Assembly (NCBI GenBank): GCA_030704615.1
Contig: CM060732.1
Span: forward strand, 4,962,001-5,026,000
Length of the DNA: 64,000 nt
Reading direction: 5' to 3'
Origin: Takakia lepidozioides
Lineage: Eukaryota > Streptophyta > Takakiopsida > Takakiales > Takakiaceae
The translations under genes were made by a program, and so were the position numbers. Each line of letters begins with the position of its first letter. Position 1 is the first letter of the stretch. Below, in pieces: positions 31,894 to 43,297 of the stretch. The notes below the pieces were generated by a model that was not told the origin of the DNA, made no database searches, and worked only from the letters and a program-made list of their open reading frames with translations.

Positions 31894-32850
31894 TCACGTG
31901 GAACACGATGCTTGCAGGGTATGTACAACAAGGGCGTGGTATGGAGGCCTTGGAGACCTATGATCAAATGATGGGGGAAGGGGTGAAGCCCGACCACATC
32001 ACGTTTCTGTGCATTTGCAATGCGTGTGCAAGCCTGGCAGCTCTGGAAAATGGTGAAGATGTGCATGGCGATCAAATCTGGAATTATACCAGATGTCATT
32101 TTGAACACTACCCTGGTGGAAATGTTTGTCAAATGTGCGTGCATCGAGGATCCAAAGGGAGTGCTCGACAGTATTGGCTGAACGAGATGTGGTGTCGTGG
32201 AGTGCGATGATTGCAGGATATGCACAACAAGGGTGTTTGATGGAGGCTTTGGGGACCTATGAGCAAATGATGTGCGAAGGGGTGAAGCCCAACCACATCA
32301 CATTTTTTTTGTTTGCAATGCGTGTGCAAGCCTGGGAGCTCTGGAAAAGGGGAAAGAGGTCCATGGTGACATTGTCAAAGCTGGAATTGTACCAGATGTC
32401 ATCCTGAACCCTGCCCTGGTGGACATGGATGCAAAATGTGGGTGCATTAAGGATGCAAAGGGGTGAAGCCCAACCACATCACATTTGTTTTTGTTTGCAA
32501 TGCGTGTGCAAGCCTGGGAGCTTTGGAAAAGGGGGAAGAGGTCCATGGTGTGAAGACAATGTCTGCCACCACATTTTCGTGCGCGGGATTGGAGTTACCA
32601 CCTGCCTGGGCGCTTGTTGCTCAAAGCTGGAATTGTACCAGATGTCATCCTGAACACTGCCCTGGTGGACATGGATGCAAAATGTGGGTGCATTAAGGAT
32701 GTGAAGGGAGTTTTCAACACTATGGCTGACCGAGATGTGGTGTTGTGGAACGCGATGCTTGCAGGGTATGCACAGCAGGGGCGCGGGATGGAGGTCTGCT
32801 TCTGTAAGGTACTTCTTTGTGATGCAGTGCAAAGCTTGTAGATAGATGAA
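31836..32850 (+). pseudogene. PPR fragment with internal tandem duplication
   Basis: PPR signatures in changing frames: LITWNTMLAGYVQQGRGMEA, CNACASLAALENGEDVHGD, DVVSWSAMIAGYAQQGC, MCEGVKPNHIT, LVDMDAKCGCIKDAKG. The segment encoding KPNHITF to AKCGCIKDA occurs twice, at about 32279-32457 and 32459-32700. The second copy holds an unrelated insert of about 65 bp near 32555-32620 (GCCACCACATTTTCGTGCG...). The copy ends at about 32820 without an E domain. Confidence 0.8.
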
Positions 32851-32854
32851 GGAC

Positions 32855-33400
32855 ACTTGGTCAAAGGCACAATGCAGACAACCTCTTGTGGCAATTCGTA
32901 TAGCCTAGCGCAAATCTGTGAGAGCTCCAAAAGTAGGTTGCATTCTTTCTGGCTGTTGTTCCTGAAGTACTGTCACTCGTGTTTTAGGTTGAGGCTGTAA
33001 GGCTGCACCATACTGAGGCTGCCAAAACTCTGTTGCTACTTCCGTGTGTGCGGGATGAAGGTGTACATGACCAATAGGACTGCAGGTGTTTGTCTTTGTA
33101 TTATTTTTCAAATGAGTGATGGTGGGGTGTTGTGCAGTGTGTTTACTCCTCTTCTCATATGAGCTTCACCGTCGGCTGCACTCAAGTGACGACTCTTCTC
33201 ACATCTCAGTCGTGCACGGTCTTCTCCTCAGACCCACTCCTCAACTTTATCTGCTTCCCTACAAATTGAGTGCTTAATGTTGCATTTTTGTCAACAGTGC
33301 TGCAGATCCAGGGGCAGTGAATACTGACATTTTGCGGGAAGTACCTGTTTGGCTTGCAAAGCTGAGCAATGTGCTTCTCATGAGGTGTGACACCCAACAT
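32855..33400. other. Non-coding spacer between PPR copies
   Basis: No motif recognised on either strand. Confidence 0.4.
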
Positions 33401-33404
33401 TATT

Positions 33405-34000
33405 ACATTCATTTCTGTTCTCAATGCTTGTGCCAGCCTAGTAGCCCTGGAAAAAGGTACAGAGGTCCATGAGCTGACATAATTCTGGAGACTACCCTTG
33501 TCGATATGTATGCCAAGTATGGGAGCTTGAACGATGCCAGACAAGTTTTTGACAAAATGTCTCAACGAAATGTGTTCTCATGGAGTGCGATGATGGAGGA
33601 TTTTGAGATGTATGAGCAGATGATACGGGAAGGCATAACGCCCAACAAGGTCACGTTCATTTCCATTCTCAATGCATGTGCCAGCATAACAGCCCTGGAG
33701 AAGGTCCATGCTGACATCATAAAAAATGGAGTTGTCTCATATATCTCTTTAGAAAATGCACTTTTTAACAGGTATGCCAAATGCGGCAGCTTAAAGGATG
33801 CACGGGAAGTGTTCCACAACATGGTTGAGCAAGATGTGGTATCATGGAGCGCAATCCCAGTGCAATGTCGATTGCAGGATATGCTCAGCATGGGTTTGAT
33901 AAGGAGGCTTTAGATATCTATGAGCAAATGATACAGGAAGGGATGACACCCAACAAGGTTATGTTCATTTGTGTTCTCAAGGCCTGTGTCATTCTCTTCG
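33405..34000 (+). pseudogene. PPR fragment
   Basis: ETTLVDMYAKYGSLNDARQV, FDKMSQRNVFSWSAMMEDFE, MYEQMIREGITPNKVTFISI, NACASITALEKVHADIIKNG and LKDAREVFHNMVEQDVVSWS give about three repeats in a 135-residue open frame (33506-33913) with partial repeats on both sides. It lacks E/DYW domains and is more diverged from the other copies. Confidence 0.8.
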
Positions 34001-34850
34001 ACCAGTAGATGCCAATTAGACGCTGCTCCATGATAATGCTGCGGGGTTTGAGGCCGCTGTGTCAAGCAGTCAACTGCTTGTAGGATAAGCAAGTTGATTC
34101 TTGTCATATGATCATGTCGGGGCTCTCTCTAGCAGCATTGTCGACTGAGCTTATGCCTAAGTCACCTGCATGATTCCACAATGGTGCTAGCCACATAGAA
34201 TCTTGCAGGCAGAATTAGGGTAAGTGACGGTGGTCCATGGGTTTGCCCACAACTCGCACTAACTGTTGAGGGCAGATGTGGGCCCCTGCATTGAACAATG
34301 CCTTGGAGAATCGCCTGTCAACTGGCCTTTCAGCCTTTTGTCGGTGAGGGGTTGATGTAGTTGACCTACTTTAGGGTTTTGGAGTTGTTCAATCTATTTT
34401 TTTTCTCTCCTGCAGTCATGTGAGAAATGTTAGTGCCTCCTAAGTGTATACAAGGTGTCCAGACTTGAGTCTAATTAGTTTCCAATGCTAATTTGCTGCA
34501 GACAGGGTCATTATGCAGTCACCTGTGGTTCAAGATTAGTATTTAGTCTCCAGGCAGCTCTGCCTTGCAACGATGCCTTCCACCAGCATTTCCCTTCTTT
34601 GTGTAGATCATTGGTCGGGCCCCTACTCGCAACATCACTCCAATCAGCAGCATAGCTCTTCAGTTACAGGTCAAACGCAGAGTGCTTTGTGGAGTAGGAG
34701 GGTTCAATCATGCAGCAAGCAAGTTTATAGCAGTTTTTCAAGTAGAGTGTCTCTGTCATTGGCCAGGCTCCATGGTCGAAACCAATTGAAAATTTAAAAA
34801 TATCATATAAAGAACATTCATAATACAAATCTGTCAATTGTATCAAAACC
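34001..34850. other. Non-coding spacer
   Basis: No gene, RNA or repeat that I can name. Confidence 0.4.
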
Positions 34851-35095
34851 TCCCGTTCATTTGTATTCTCATGCATGTGCCAGCCAAGTAGCCCTGGAAA
34901 AGGGCCAAGAGGTCGATGCTGACATCACCCAAGCTGGGATTGCCCGAGGTATCATTCCGGAGACTACTCTAGTTGACATGTATGCCAAATGTGGGAGTAT
35001 GAAGGATGCATTCTCAGCGTTTGACAGAATGGCTAAACAAGATGTGGTAGCCTCCGCAACAATCCACCATTTTTTTGAAAAACAAAGAAACACAT
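34851..35095 (+). pseudogene. PPR fragment truncated by a repeat
   Basis: CASQVALEKGQEVDADITQA, then ETTLVDMYAKCGSMKDAFSA and DRMAKQDVV are followed at about 35050 by the non-PPR repeat sequence TCCGCAACAATCCACCATTT, also found farther along. The break is abrupt. Confidence 0.75.
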
Positions 35096-35395
35096 GATGT
35101 ATGTATGTAACACTCTGGGGATGACCCACCCCTTTATGCTTCCAAACTCTGGGGATGCCGAAGAGGAGGGACCAGCAGGATTTTGGCCCTCTTTCCTTTG
35201 AAAAATAAAAATAATATGATAGCTTCGGCAACACTCCGCCGTTCTTCTTCCGGAAAACAATGAAATATGGGATGTATGTATGTAACACCATGGAGATGAC
35301 CCACCCTTTTTGTGAAAAATTGAACGTAGTTCTCAGAATTTGTCGCTTGTAGTGCGGAGCAACGCGAAGCCCTAGTTCTAGCGACGACCGAAGGT
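35050..35395. repeat. Dispersed repeat family, two adjacent copies
   Basis: Copies at about 35050-35170 and 35215-35395 share a CGCCNTTNTTCTTCC-like start, GTAACACTCTGGGGATGACC-type text, and, in the longer copy, an end at GAGCAACGCGAAGCCCTAGT. A third copy lies at 54300-54450. Confidence 0.7.
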
Positions 35396-35399
35396 CGGA

Positions 35400-36000
35400 A
35401 GCTAATTTAGCGTAGAGCAGGAATAGGGTGCCATAGTGCCACGTCATCATCACCACGTCATCATAGCCAGGTCATCGTAGACACGTCATCATCGTCGTCA
35501 ATTTCTTTGGAATCTGCCCGGACTGCCCGCCCAAAATATGCCAATAGAAATCGTTGCGCCAACTTTTTCGGAACTGCCCGCAATGCCCGGATCTTGATCT
35601 TCTTGAACTGCAGGAGCTCTTCGTTTTCTGCCATCGTTCACCTTGGTAGCTGCAAGCTCTCAACAAATTGAGGAAATCCATGCTGAGGTAGATTGTCTTG
35701 GCAGATGAAGGATCAAGCATAGAAATGTCTTAATGTGGCTTTCGACATTGGGTGAGCCAGTGAGGGTTGTAAAGTTCAAGAATTTGAGTGATACGAAACC
35801 TGAAAACAACTGGATGGTGAACGCTATAAAGAAGTGTAGTGGAGGGGATCTGTCATGGAGAAGGTATTTACTGAATTTGAGGTCTTGTGGATAGAACTCA
35901 CATTGAAGTGAGAAAAGAAAAGTTGAAATTTGAACAGAACTGTTTGACTCTGATTGCAATGGCCTTCATTTCAGAGTTGGTTTGAAGTCAAGTTTGACAT
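35400..36000. other. Non-coding spacer
   Basis: Short repeated CACGTCATCAT words lie at about 35440-35490. A fragment CAAATTGAGGAAATCCATGCTGAG-like (35660-35690) resembles the E+ region of the PPR family (EIHAE), so a small PPR remnant may be present. Confidence 0.4.
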
Positions 36001-36004
36001 AGGC

Positions 36005-36245
36005 TGCAGGGGTGCGGGATGGAGGCTTTGGAGACCTATGAGCAAATGATGGGGGAAGGGGTGAAACCCGACCACGTCACATTTGTATGTGTTTGGAGTG
36101 TGTGTGCTGGAAAAGGGCAAAGAGGTGCATGGTTGCATCGCCAAGCTGGAATTGTACATACTGAACCATACCCTCGTGCACATGTATGCCAAATTTGGGA
36201 GCATTGAGGATGCGGAGGGAGTGTTCAACAATATGCCTGAACGAC
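36005..36245 (+). pseudogene. PPR fragment
   Basis: MEALETYEQMMGEGVKPDHV, LEKGKEVHGCIAKLE, HTLVHMYAKFGSIEDAEGVF and NNMPERR mark one and a half repeats in two frames. Confidence 0.75.
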
Positions 36246-36659
36246 GTTGTGCCGTGACAGGTGGTGTGCTTGAAGCAGAAGCAGCGACACAATTGATAAA
36301 ATCAGGCATCGCTAATCAAGGCACCTTCTTCAATACATTTCACCCAGTTTTAAATATCTGTGCGTTCGATACCACCTGAAACCGGGGTCGGTTTTTTTGG
36401 AGGAGGAAAGGAAGGACTCAAACGGCCTTGTTGTCGAGAGTATTGTTGTGCTCCACGATGATTTTGGCGATGGCAGGGAATGGCGAGTTCCACCATCGGA
36501 CAACGTCATATACAGGGCTGTTGGGGACTTCATTTGCACGCCAAATGCACCTTCTATCCTAGCGCCTTCCACGAAACAATCCGCGAATCAGAGAGTGGCT
36601 ACCTCAAAGAGAGAAGTCAGCAACGAAGTAAATCCAAAGCCGAACCCATCCATGAAGAC

Positions 36660-37200
36660 GACAACAGGAAAGTAGCCAAAAACAGGTAACAGAGATGAGG
36701 AGAAGTTGTGGAATGAATACTTTTCTGAGCCCATTTACTGGTGACAGCCCTGGAAAAGGGCAAAGATGTGCATGGTTGCATCACCGAAGCTGGAATTGTA
36801 CCAGATGTGATTCTGAACAATACTCGTGGACATGTATGCCAAATGTGGGAGCATTGAGGATGCGGAGGGAGTGTTCAACACTATGGTTGAATGAGATGCG
36901 GTGTCGTGGAATGCGATGCTTGCAGGCTGTGCACAACAGGAGCGGGGGATGGAGGCTTTGGAGACCTATGAGCAAATGACGGGGGAAGGGGTGAAGCCTG
37001 ATCACATAACGTTTGTGTGCTTGTGCAAGCCTGGCAGCCTTGGAAAAGGGCAAAGAGGTCCATGGTTGCATCGTCAAAGCTGGAAATGTACCAAATGTGA
37101 ACTATACCCTTGTGGACATGTATGCCAAATGTGGAGGGAGTGTTCAACAATATGGCTGAATCTGCCTGTTTTGCCCTCTCAACAGACTTGGCCCTGAGAT
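36660..37200 (+). pseudogene. OSB module B abutting PPR repeats
   Basis: After an AG, a decayed module (RDEEKLWNEYFSEP-like, 36690-36735) is followed without spacer by PPR text: ALEKGKDVHGCITEAG, then YAKCGSIEDAEGVFNTM, SWNAMLAGCAQQERGMEALE and further linkers, with frame changes at about 36890 and 37010. It ends near 37160 at the family spacer. Confidence 0.7.
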
Positions 37201-37760
37201 GCATATTGAATTCTGTATGTTAGCTCGTTGGGTGTATCTGTGGTGGTTAGGAGTGACTTTGACAAGTTACTGCCGATGTGGCAGCAGGAAAGTATCCAAA
37301 AACAGATAACATAGATGAGGAGAAGGCTTGTTGGTGGATCTATGGTGGTTTTGGAGTGATTTTGACAAGTTACAGTAGGTAGGGTTGGGGTGTTTGTTGG
37401 AAGAACTTTGCGCCGTCAGTGTCAGCTGCTAGCAGCAAGGCTGAGGATGTATTCACGATATGTACACAGGCATGGATAGCTGAAGGAGCAGGGATCGAGT
37501 GTGGGTCCAGATTCATCCAAAAGGGCCGGATTTCAAGCTCCAGATTACCTATGATTCCCTGTGGAAGGATAGCTACAAGAAACAGATGGTCAACTGGAAG
37601 CCGCAGCAGCAGCGGCACAATGGAGAAAATCAGGCACTGCTAATGAAGACACCTTCTTCAACACATTTCACCCTATTTTTCCCTCTTATCAGAATCGGCC
37701 CTAAATTTCCATGTTGAATTCTGCAAGTTAGTTGGTTGAGTGAATCTTGTTTGGAGTGAC
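37200..37760 (+). pseudogene. OSB modules B and C with spacers, decayed
   Basis: A truncated B module at 37288-37326 (KYPKTDNIDEEK) precedes a C module at about 37500-37640 with GPDFKLQITYDSLWKDSYKK. The family spacer then repeats at 37640-37780. Confidence 0.65.
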
Positions 37761-37780
37761 TTTGACATGATACTGCCAAT

Positions 37781-38325
37781 GTGACAACAGGAAAGTATCC
37801 AAAAACAGGTAACATAGATGAGAAAAAACTGTGGAATGAATACTTTTCTGACACCAGTCAATGGTGGGATAACCGAGGCAAAAAGGTGAATGCCTGTCAG
37901 ATTACCAGATGTGATTTTGAACACTGCCCTGGTGGACATGTATGCCAAAGTATCGAGGATGGCAAGGGAGCGTTCAACACTATGGCTAAACGAGATGTGG
38001 TGTTGTGGAGCGCGGTGCTTGCAGGGTATGCACAGCAGGGACGAGAGATGGAGGTGGGATGGAGGCTTTGGAGACCTATGCGCAATCGATGGGGGAAGGG
38101 GTGAAGCCTGATCACATCACGTTTGTGTGCGTTTGCAGTGCGTGTGCAAGCCTGGCACCCTGGAAAAGGGCAAGAGGTGCATGGTTGCATCACCAAATCT
38201 GCGAAGGGAGGGTTCGACACTATGGCCGAATGTGATGTGGTGTCGTGGAACACGATGCTTGCAGGGTATGCACAGCAGGGGCCTGGGAGGAGGCTTTGGA
38301 TACCTATGAGCAAATGATATTACAT
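37781..38325 (+). pseudogene. OSB PDF module B fused in frame to PPR, then PPR repeats
   Basis: One open frame (37781-38104) holds KYPKTGNIDEKKLWNEYF, SDTSQWWDNRGKKVNA and then PPR text GAFNTMAKRDVVLWSAVLAG. It is the clearest single-frame junction of the WWDNR half of the motif with PPR. Because the junction lies at what is a splice donor in other copies (AAAAAG|GTGAAT), it may also be a rearranged intron. Further PPR repeats follow in other frames to 38325. Confidence 0.7.
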
Positions 38326-38880
38326 GTATGCAATTAGGGAGTATGAAGGATGCACATCAAGTGTTTAATAAAATGGGTCAACGGGATGTGGTCTCATGGA
38401 ACACCATGATTGCAGGATATGCCCAGAATGGGTGTGGTAGGCAGGCTTTGGAGATCTATGAGAAGATGCAACAGGAAGGGGTGACACCCAATAGGGCCAC
38501 GTTCCTTTGTGTTCCGAACGCCTGTGCAAGCCTAGGAGCCTTGAAAAAGGGCAAAGAGGTCCTTGCTAACATTCTCAAACCTGGAATCGCGTCATATATT
38601 AACTTGGAAACTGCCCTTGCTGACATGTACGCCAAATGCAAGAGCATGAAGGACAGACGACAAGTATTTAAGAGTATGGCTGTACGAGATGTGGTCTCAT
38701 GGAGTGCCATGATCATTGGGTACGCTCAAGAGGGTGTAGTAGTTGGGAGGCATTGAGGTTTATAAGAAAATGCAACAGGAAGGGTGTGACACGCAACAGG
38801 GTCACCTTCATCTGCATTCTCAAGGCTTGTGCCAGCCTAGGAGCCCTGGAAATGGGCAAAGAAGTCCACAGTGACATCAT
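38326..38880 (+). pseudogene. PPR gene, 5' part, interrupted by a 12.6-kb retrotransposon
   Basis: GSMKDAHQVFNKMGQRDVVS, WNTMIAGYAQNGCGRQALEI, NACASLGALKKGKEVLANIL, ETALADMYAKCKSMKDRRQV and DVVSWSAMIIGYAQEG, then after a frameshift near 38735 ACASLGALEMGKEVHSDI. The host sequence stops at GACATCAT (38873-38880). The same octamer starts the continuation at 51528, and codon phase is kept across the gap. Confidence 0.85.
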
Positions 38881-39206
38881 TGTCAAGTTATTTTACCACT
38901 AGTGTGAAACTAGCTAGGAAATAGCTATCTTTTACATATTGACATTTGGGATTGGCCCAAGTGTCAATCCAGGGGTCAAGGCAGATTTAGGCCCTGGAGT
39001 GGTTATCTTCACGGCAAGCGCGGGAGGCTCATCTTTCTCGAGTTGAGCCTCACCGCGCCTAGCTATGGCGCCGTAGTGTGGATTCCCCATGGCGTGGGGT
39101 GCACTTGGCTTGACTTGTATTTGAGTGATGAGGTTATATATGCATGAGTTTATGCTTCAGCTTTGTGAGCTCGCATGAGCTTGTGCTTGTATTCTTCTTC
39201 TTTATC
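38881..39206 (+). repeat. 5' terminal repeat A (LTR portion)
   Basis: It begins TGTCAAGTTATTTT and ends TTCTTCTTTATC. It matches 51015-51340 at 324 of 326 positions by eye. A TATA-like GTTATATATGCATG lies near its 3' end, so A is mainly U3. Sequence after 39206 is not repeated at the 3' end, so the full LTR length is unresolved. Confidence 0.8.
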
Positions 39207-40724
39207 ACTCGAGAAAGATCAGCTCGTATCTGTGAGTGCCAGATACGAGTTAGTTGTAGCACTTGTGGTTTTTTCTTGAGAATGAGAGAAACCAAGTTGT
39301 TATGCAAGGAGCACCGTGGAGCTCTTAGTTGTTAGAAGCGGAGGCGATGTGGGTTACGAGGTGGTAGACCTTGGCATTCGATCTTCAGCTTCAGAGATGA
39401 AAGCACCATGCTGCAGGTAATTCCAGAGCACCTTGATGGTTCCAGATTGTGTACATGCATGAGCAAGCACGATTGGGAAGAGGACCAGTCAAGAGCAGGT
39501 TATAGTGGCTTTGGTGGCAAAGCTGAGAACTGGACTTGGGAATGCGAGCTTTCATTGTGTGAAGGATTGCAAGACCAAGCGAAAGGGCTGATTTGCTTGG
39601 GGCAAATCAGTGCACTTTGTGGAGTATGGTGAGATTGGGTTTCAATCTCGAGCTTCAGCATTGAGAGGGCTCTTGTCATGGCAAGAGCAGGGCTGGAACA
39701 GGAGCTAAGAGGTGCGGCAAGGCCATGGAATGTGCACCTAGGGTTTCAGAGCTTGGAAGAAGAGTTCTTGCACCACAAGAGAAGTGTCTTGTGGCTGGAA
39801 ATGTAAGCCTTAGGGTTTCAGGAGCTTGGCAAAGGCTATGGAGTGCTTAGTCTTGTCATAGAGAGCATCAAGGAGCCAAGGAGCCAAGATAGGGGCTGAT
39901 ATCTCTTGTGTGAAGAGTTTGCATGTGTGAGCATGTATTCAGCTCATTGAAGCTTCCATCTTCAAGCTTGGAGGGCAAGCAAGGAAGAGGGAAGGGCTGA
40001 CTTCCCTTATGTGAGGGCAATGTATGTGTGGAGCATGCTATCAGCCTGGTGAAGGCTTGCACTTTTAGGTGTGGGAGTGCAAGAAAGGAAGGAAGGGGCT
40101 GGTTTCCCTGTAGGGCATGTAGAGCATGCTTTCAGCCTGCTGAAGCTTGTATTATCAGGTTTGTGGGTGCAAGAAATGAAGCAAAGGAGCTGATTCTCTT
40201 ATGGTGAGAGTGGGGCATGTGTGGAGCATGCCTTCAGCCCATTGAGGCTCTTGCTTCAAGCCTTAGAGAGCTAGAACGGAAGGTCTAGGGCTGGTTTCCA
40301 CTTGGAGTGAAAGAACAGCACTTGTAGGGCCTATGTGAGTTGGGGTTTCAACTTCAAGCTTGAAGGGAGCGCAACTCTTGAAGCAACAGGTGTAGAGGGC
40401 TGGAATAGGCTCTAAGACAGATGCTATGGCCAATGAGGGGAGTGCTTGAATGAGTGCTCACAAGGGCTGGGAACCAGCAGGGCTTGGTTGTTTGCCATTG
40501 AGTTTAGTGGCGTGTTGGGGGAGGCTAAGTGAGAAAAAAGGCTTGGTTTGTGGCAACCACCTCATGGCTTAGGGCTACTATGGTGGTGTGTGGGAGCCGA
40601 AAGAGCAAGGATACCTTGCTGATTTCCTCACAGCCACCATAGCTCGGTGGAAAGAAGCCTAGAGTCAAGAGACACAAACCCTAGCTTGGCGTGGCTAAAC
40701 CCCTTGGAGAAATGGCTAAACTGC
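39207..40724 (+). other. Retrotransposon leader, unique part
   Basis: No open frame of note. The sequence is rich in degenerate repeats of GCATGT, GAGCATGCTTTCAGCC and GGGCTGGTTTCC words (about 39900-40300), spaced about 70-110 bp. No primer-binding site was identified. Confidence 0.5.
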
Positions 40725-43085
40725 CAGAGCGGCCATGTGTGGGGCTGTGGTGTGTGTGGGGCTGTGTCATGTGTGCGGCTGTGGCAAGCTGTGAGGGCTG
40801 TTGTGACGGGCTGTGACAGGCTGGTGTGTGGGAGATGTGTGATGTGTGTGTGTAGTTGTGGACGGGCGGGTGTGGGTGTGACTGGCTGTGGTGTGCTGTG
40901 GGGCTGTGACAGGCTGTGCCGAGGCCTTTGAGGCTGTGACGGGGTGTGACAGGCTGTGACAGGCTTGTGCCCTGGGCCTGGGGGGCTGTGAAGGGGCCTT
41001 TGTGAGCAGGCTGTGGGGCTGTGACAGGCTGTGCCCTGTGGCCTTTGGGGCTTGTGCTGTGACGGGCTGTGTGCGGGGCTGTGACAGGCTGTGCCCTTGA
41101 GGCTGTGGGGCTGTGAGGGGCTGTGACAGGCCGTGTGCCTGATGGCCTTTGGGGAGGTGGGCTGTGAAGGGCTATGAGGGGCTGTTGAGGCTGTGCTGAG
41201 GCCTTTGGGGAGTGGCGGCTGTGTGTGGGCTGTGAGGGGGCTGTGACAGGCGGTGCCTGAGGCCTTTTGAGGATGGGGAGGGTGTTGGTGCGAGGGGTTG
41301 TGAAAGGTGGAGGCATGGCTTGGGGTGTATGTGAAGGGCTGTGAGGGGGCTGTGACAGGCCGTGCCTGAGGCTTTGAGGCTGTGAGGGGCTGGGATGTGG
41401 GCTGTGAGAGGTGGAAGGCTGTGACAGGCTGGGCTGGATTTGGGCTGGTGGGGTGTGCTGTGTGAGGGTGGTGGTGTGTGAGAGGCTGTGTGCACTTCTG
41501 TGAGGGCTGTGAAGCCGTGCCTGAGGCCTGTGGTTGCTGGCGGGGATTGTGTGTGAGGGGCCGTGACTGAGGCCTTTGGGGCTGTTGTGGGGGTTGTGAC
41601 AGGCCGTGATGAGGCCTTTGGGGCTTGTGACGGGCTGTAGGGGATGGGTGTGTTGGTGTGCAGGAGGTGTGAGGCTTGAGGAGGGGTGAGTTGAGATGTG
41701 AGGAGGGCTGTGTGTGAGGCTGTGACGGAGGCTGGGGAGGTGATGGGCTTCTGTGTATGGGCTGTGATGGGGTGTGAAGGGGTGCCATGGGCTGGGTGGC
41801 TGTGAGGTGTGAGGGCTGGTGTGTAAGGAGTGAAGTGGACTTGGGGGATTGTGTGGGATGTGGGGTGTGTGAAGGGCTGTGAGGGGCTGTGTGACAGGCC
41901 GTGCCCATGGCTTTGGGCTTTTTGTGCTGTGACGGGTGTGAGGGGCTGTGACAGGCCGTGCCTGAGGCCTTTGAGGCTGTGACGGGCTGTGAGGGCTGTG
42001 ACAGGCCGTGCCATGGCCTTTGGGGCTGTGACAGGCCGTGCATGAGGCCTTTGGGGCTGTGACGGGCTGTGAGGGGCTGTGACAGGCGTCCCATGGCTTT
42101 GAGGGCTTTGTGTGCTGTGAAGGGCTGTGAGGGGCTGTGACAGGCCGTGCCATGGCCTTTGGGCTGTGACGGCTGTGAGGGCTGTGACAGGCCGTGCCTG
42201 AGGCATGTGGGGCTGTGACGGGGCTGTGAAGCTGTGCCCATGGCCTTTGGGGCTGTGATGGGCTGTGAGGGGCTGTGACAGGCCGTGCTGAGGCCTTTGA
42301 GGATGTGTGTGTGATGGGTTGTGAGGGGCTGTGACAGGCTGGGCCCTGTGCCCTGTGGGGCTGTGACGGGCTGTGTGGGCTGTGACAGGCTGTGCCAGTG
42401 GCCTTTGGGCTGTGACGGGCTGTTGTGAGGGGCTGTGACAGGCTGTGCCCTGAGGCTGTGGGGCTGTGTGACGGGCTTGTGACGGCTGTGGTGCCATGGC
42501 TTTGGGGCTGTGATGGGCTGTGAGGGCTGTGTGACAGGACGTGCCTGAGGCATTTGGGGCTTTGTGCTGTGGCTGGTGTGACGGGCTGTGTGAGGGGCTG
42601 TGACAGGCCGTGCCTGAGGCCTGTGAGGCTGTGTGAGGGCTGTGTGAGGGGCTTGTTGTGAGGGCTGTGGTTGTGTGTGGACAGGCCGTGCTAAGGCCTT
42701 TGGGGCTGTGATGGGAGGGTGTGAGGGGATGGGGTGACAGGTTGTGGATGAGGAATTGTGAGGCGGTGTGGAGTTCTTGTGTGGTGTGTGTGTTTGTGAA
42801 GGGCGTGTGAGGGTGTGTTCGGTGGTGTTGGAGGGGCTGTGGGTATGACAGGGCCGTGGCCTGAGGCCTTTGAGGCTTGTGTGAGGGGCGTTGTGTGGAG
42901 GGGCTTTGTGTGAAAGCAGTGCCTGAGCTTTGAGGCTTTGTGGAGAGCTGTGAGGGGCTGTGACAGGTTGTGCCCCGTGGCCTGTGGGACTGTGAGGCTT
43001 GGTTTGTGTGACCAGTGAGCTTGTGGGCCTGTGCTGGTCTGTGGGGCCCGTGTTGACCTGTGGATGGCCTGTGCTGACTCGTGGA
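40725..43085. repeat. Minisatellite of GGCTGTGA-type units in the retrotransposon leader
   Basis: About 2.3 kb of imperfect tandem units built from GGCTGTGACGGGCTGTGA, GGGGCTGTGACAGGCCGTG and CCTGAGGCCTTTGGGG blocks, combined period roughly 55-65 bp. The long minus-strand open frames (820 and 490 residues, almost only P, T, S, Q, H) come from repeat composition with few stops, not from a gene. Confidence 0.9.
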
Positions 43086-43297
43086 GGCACTGTGGACTAA
43101 GGACTGGCTGTGGTCTGGAAGGCGAATTGTGAAGCTGTGGAGGGCGGTTTGAGGAGTATCTTCATGATATTCCCATGGTCATGCAGAGGTTCAGGTGTAG
43201 GCTATGTTAGGAACTTAGTATTCCAAACCATAAGCCGCAACAGGTTCTCTACCCGGTTACCTTGTGGAGAGGGGGTTAGGGACATGTTCATGACCGG

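Noticed and set aside
40628-43090. 820-residue and other long minus-strand open frames rich in P, T, S, Q and H
   Set aside because: They arise from the G/T-rich minisatellite, whose complement has almost no stop codons. Several frames are open at once and composition follows the repeat unit.
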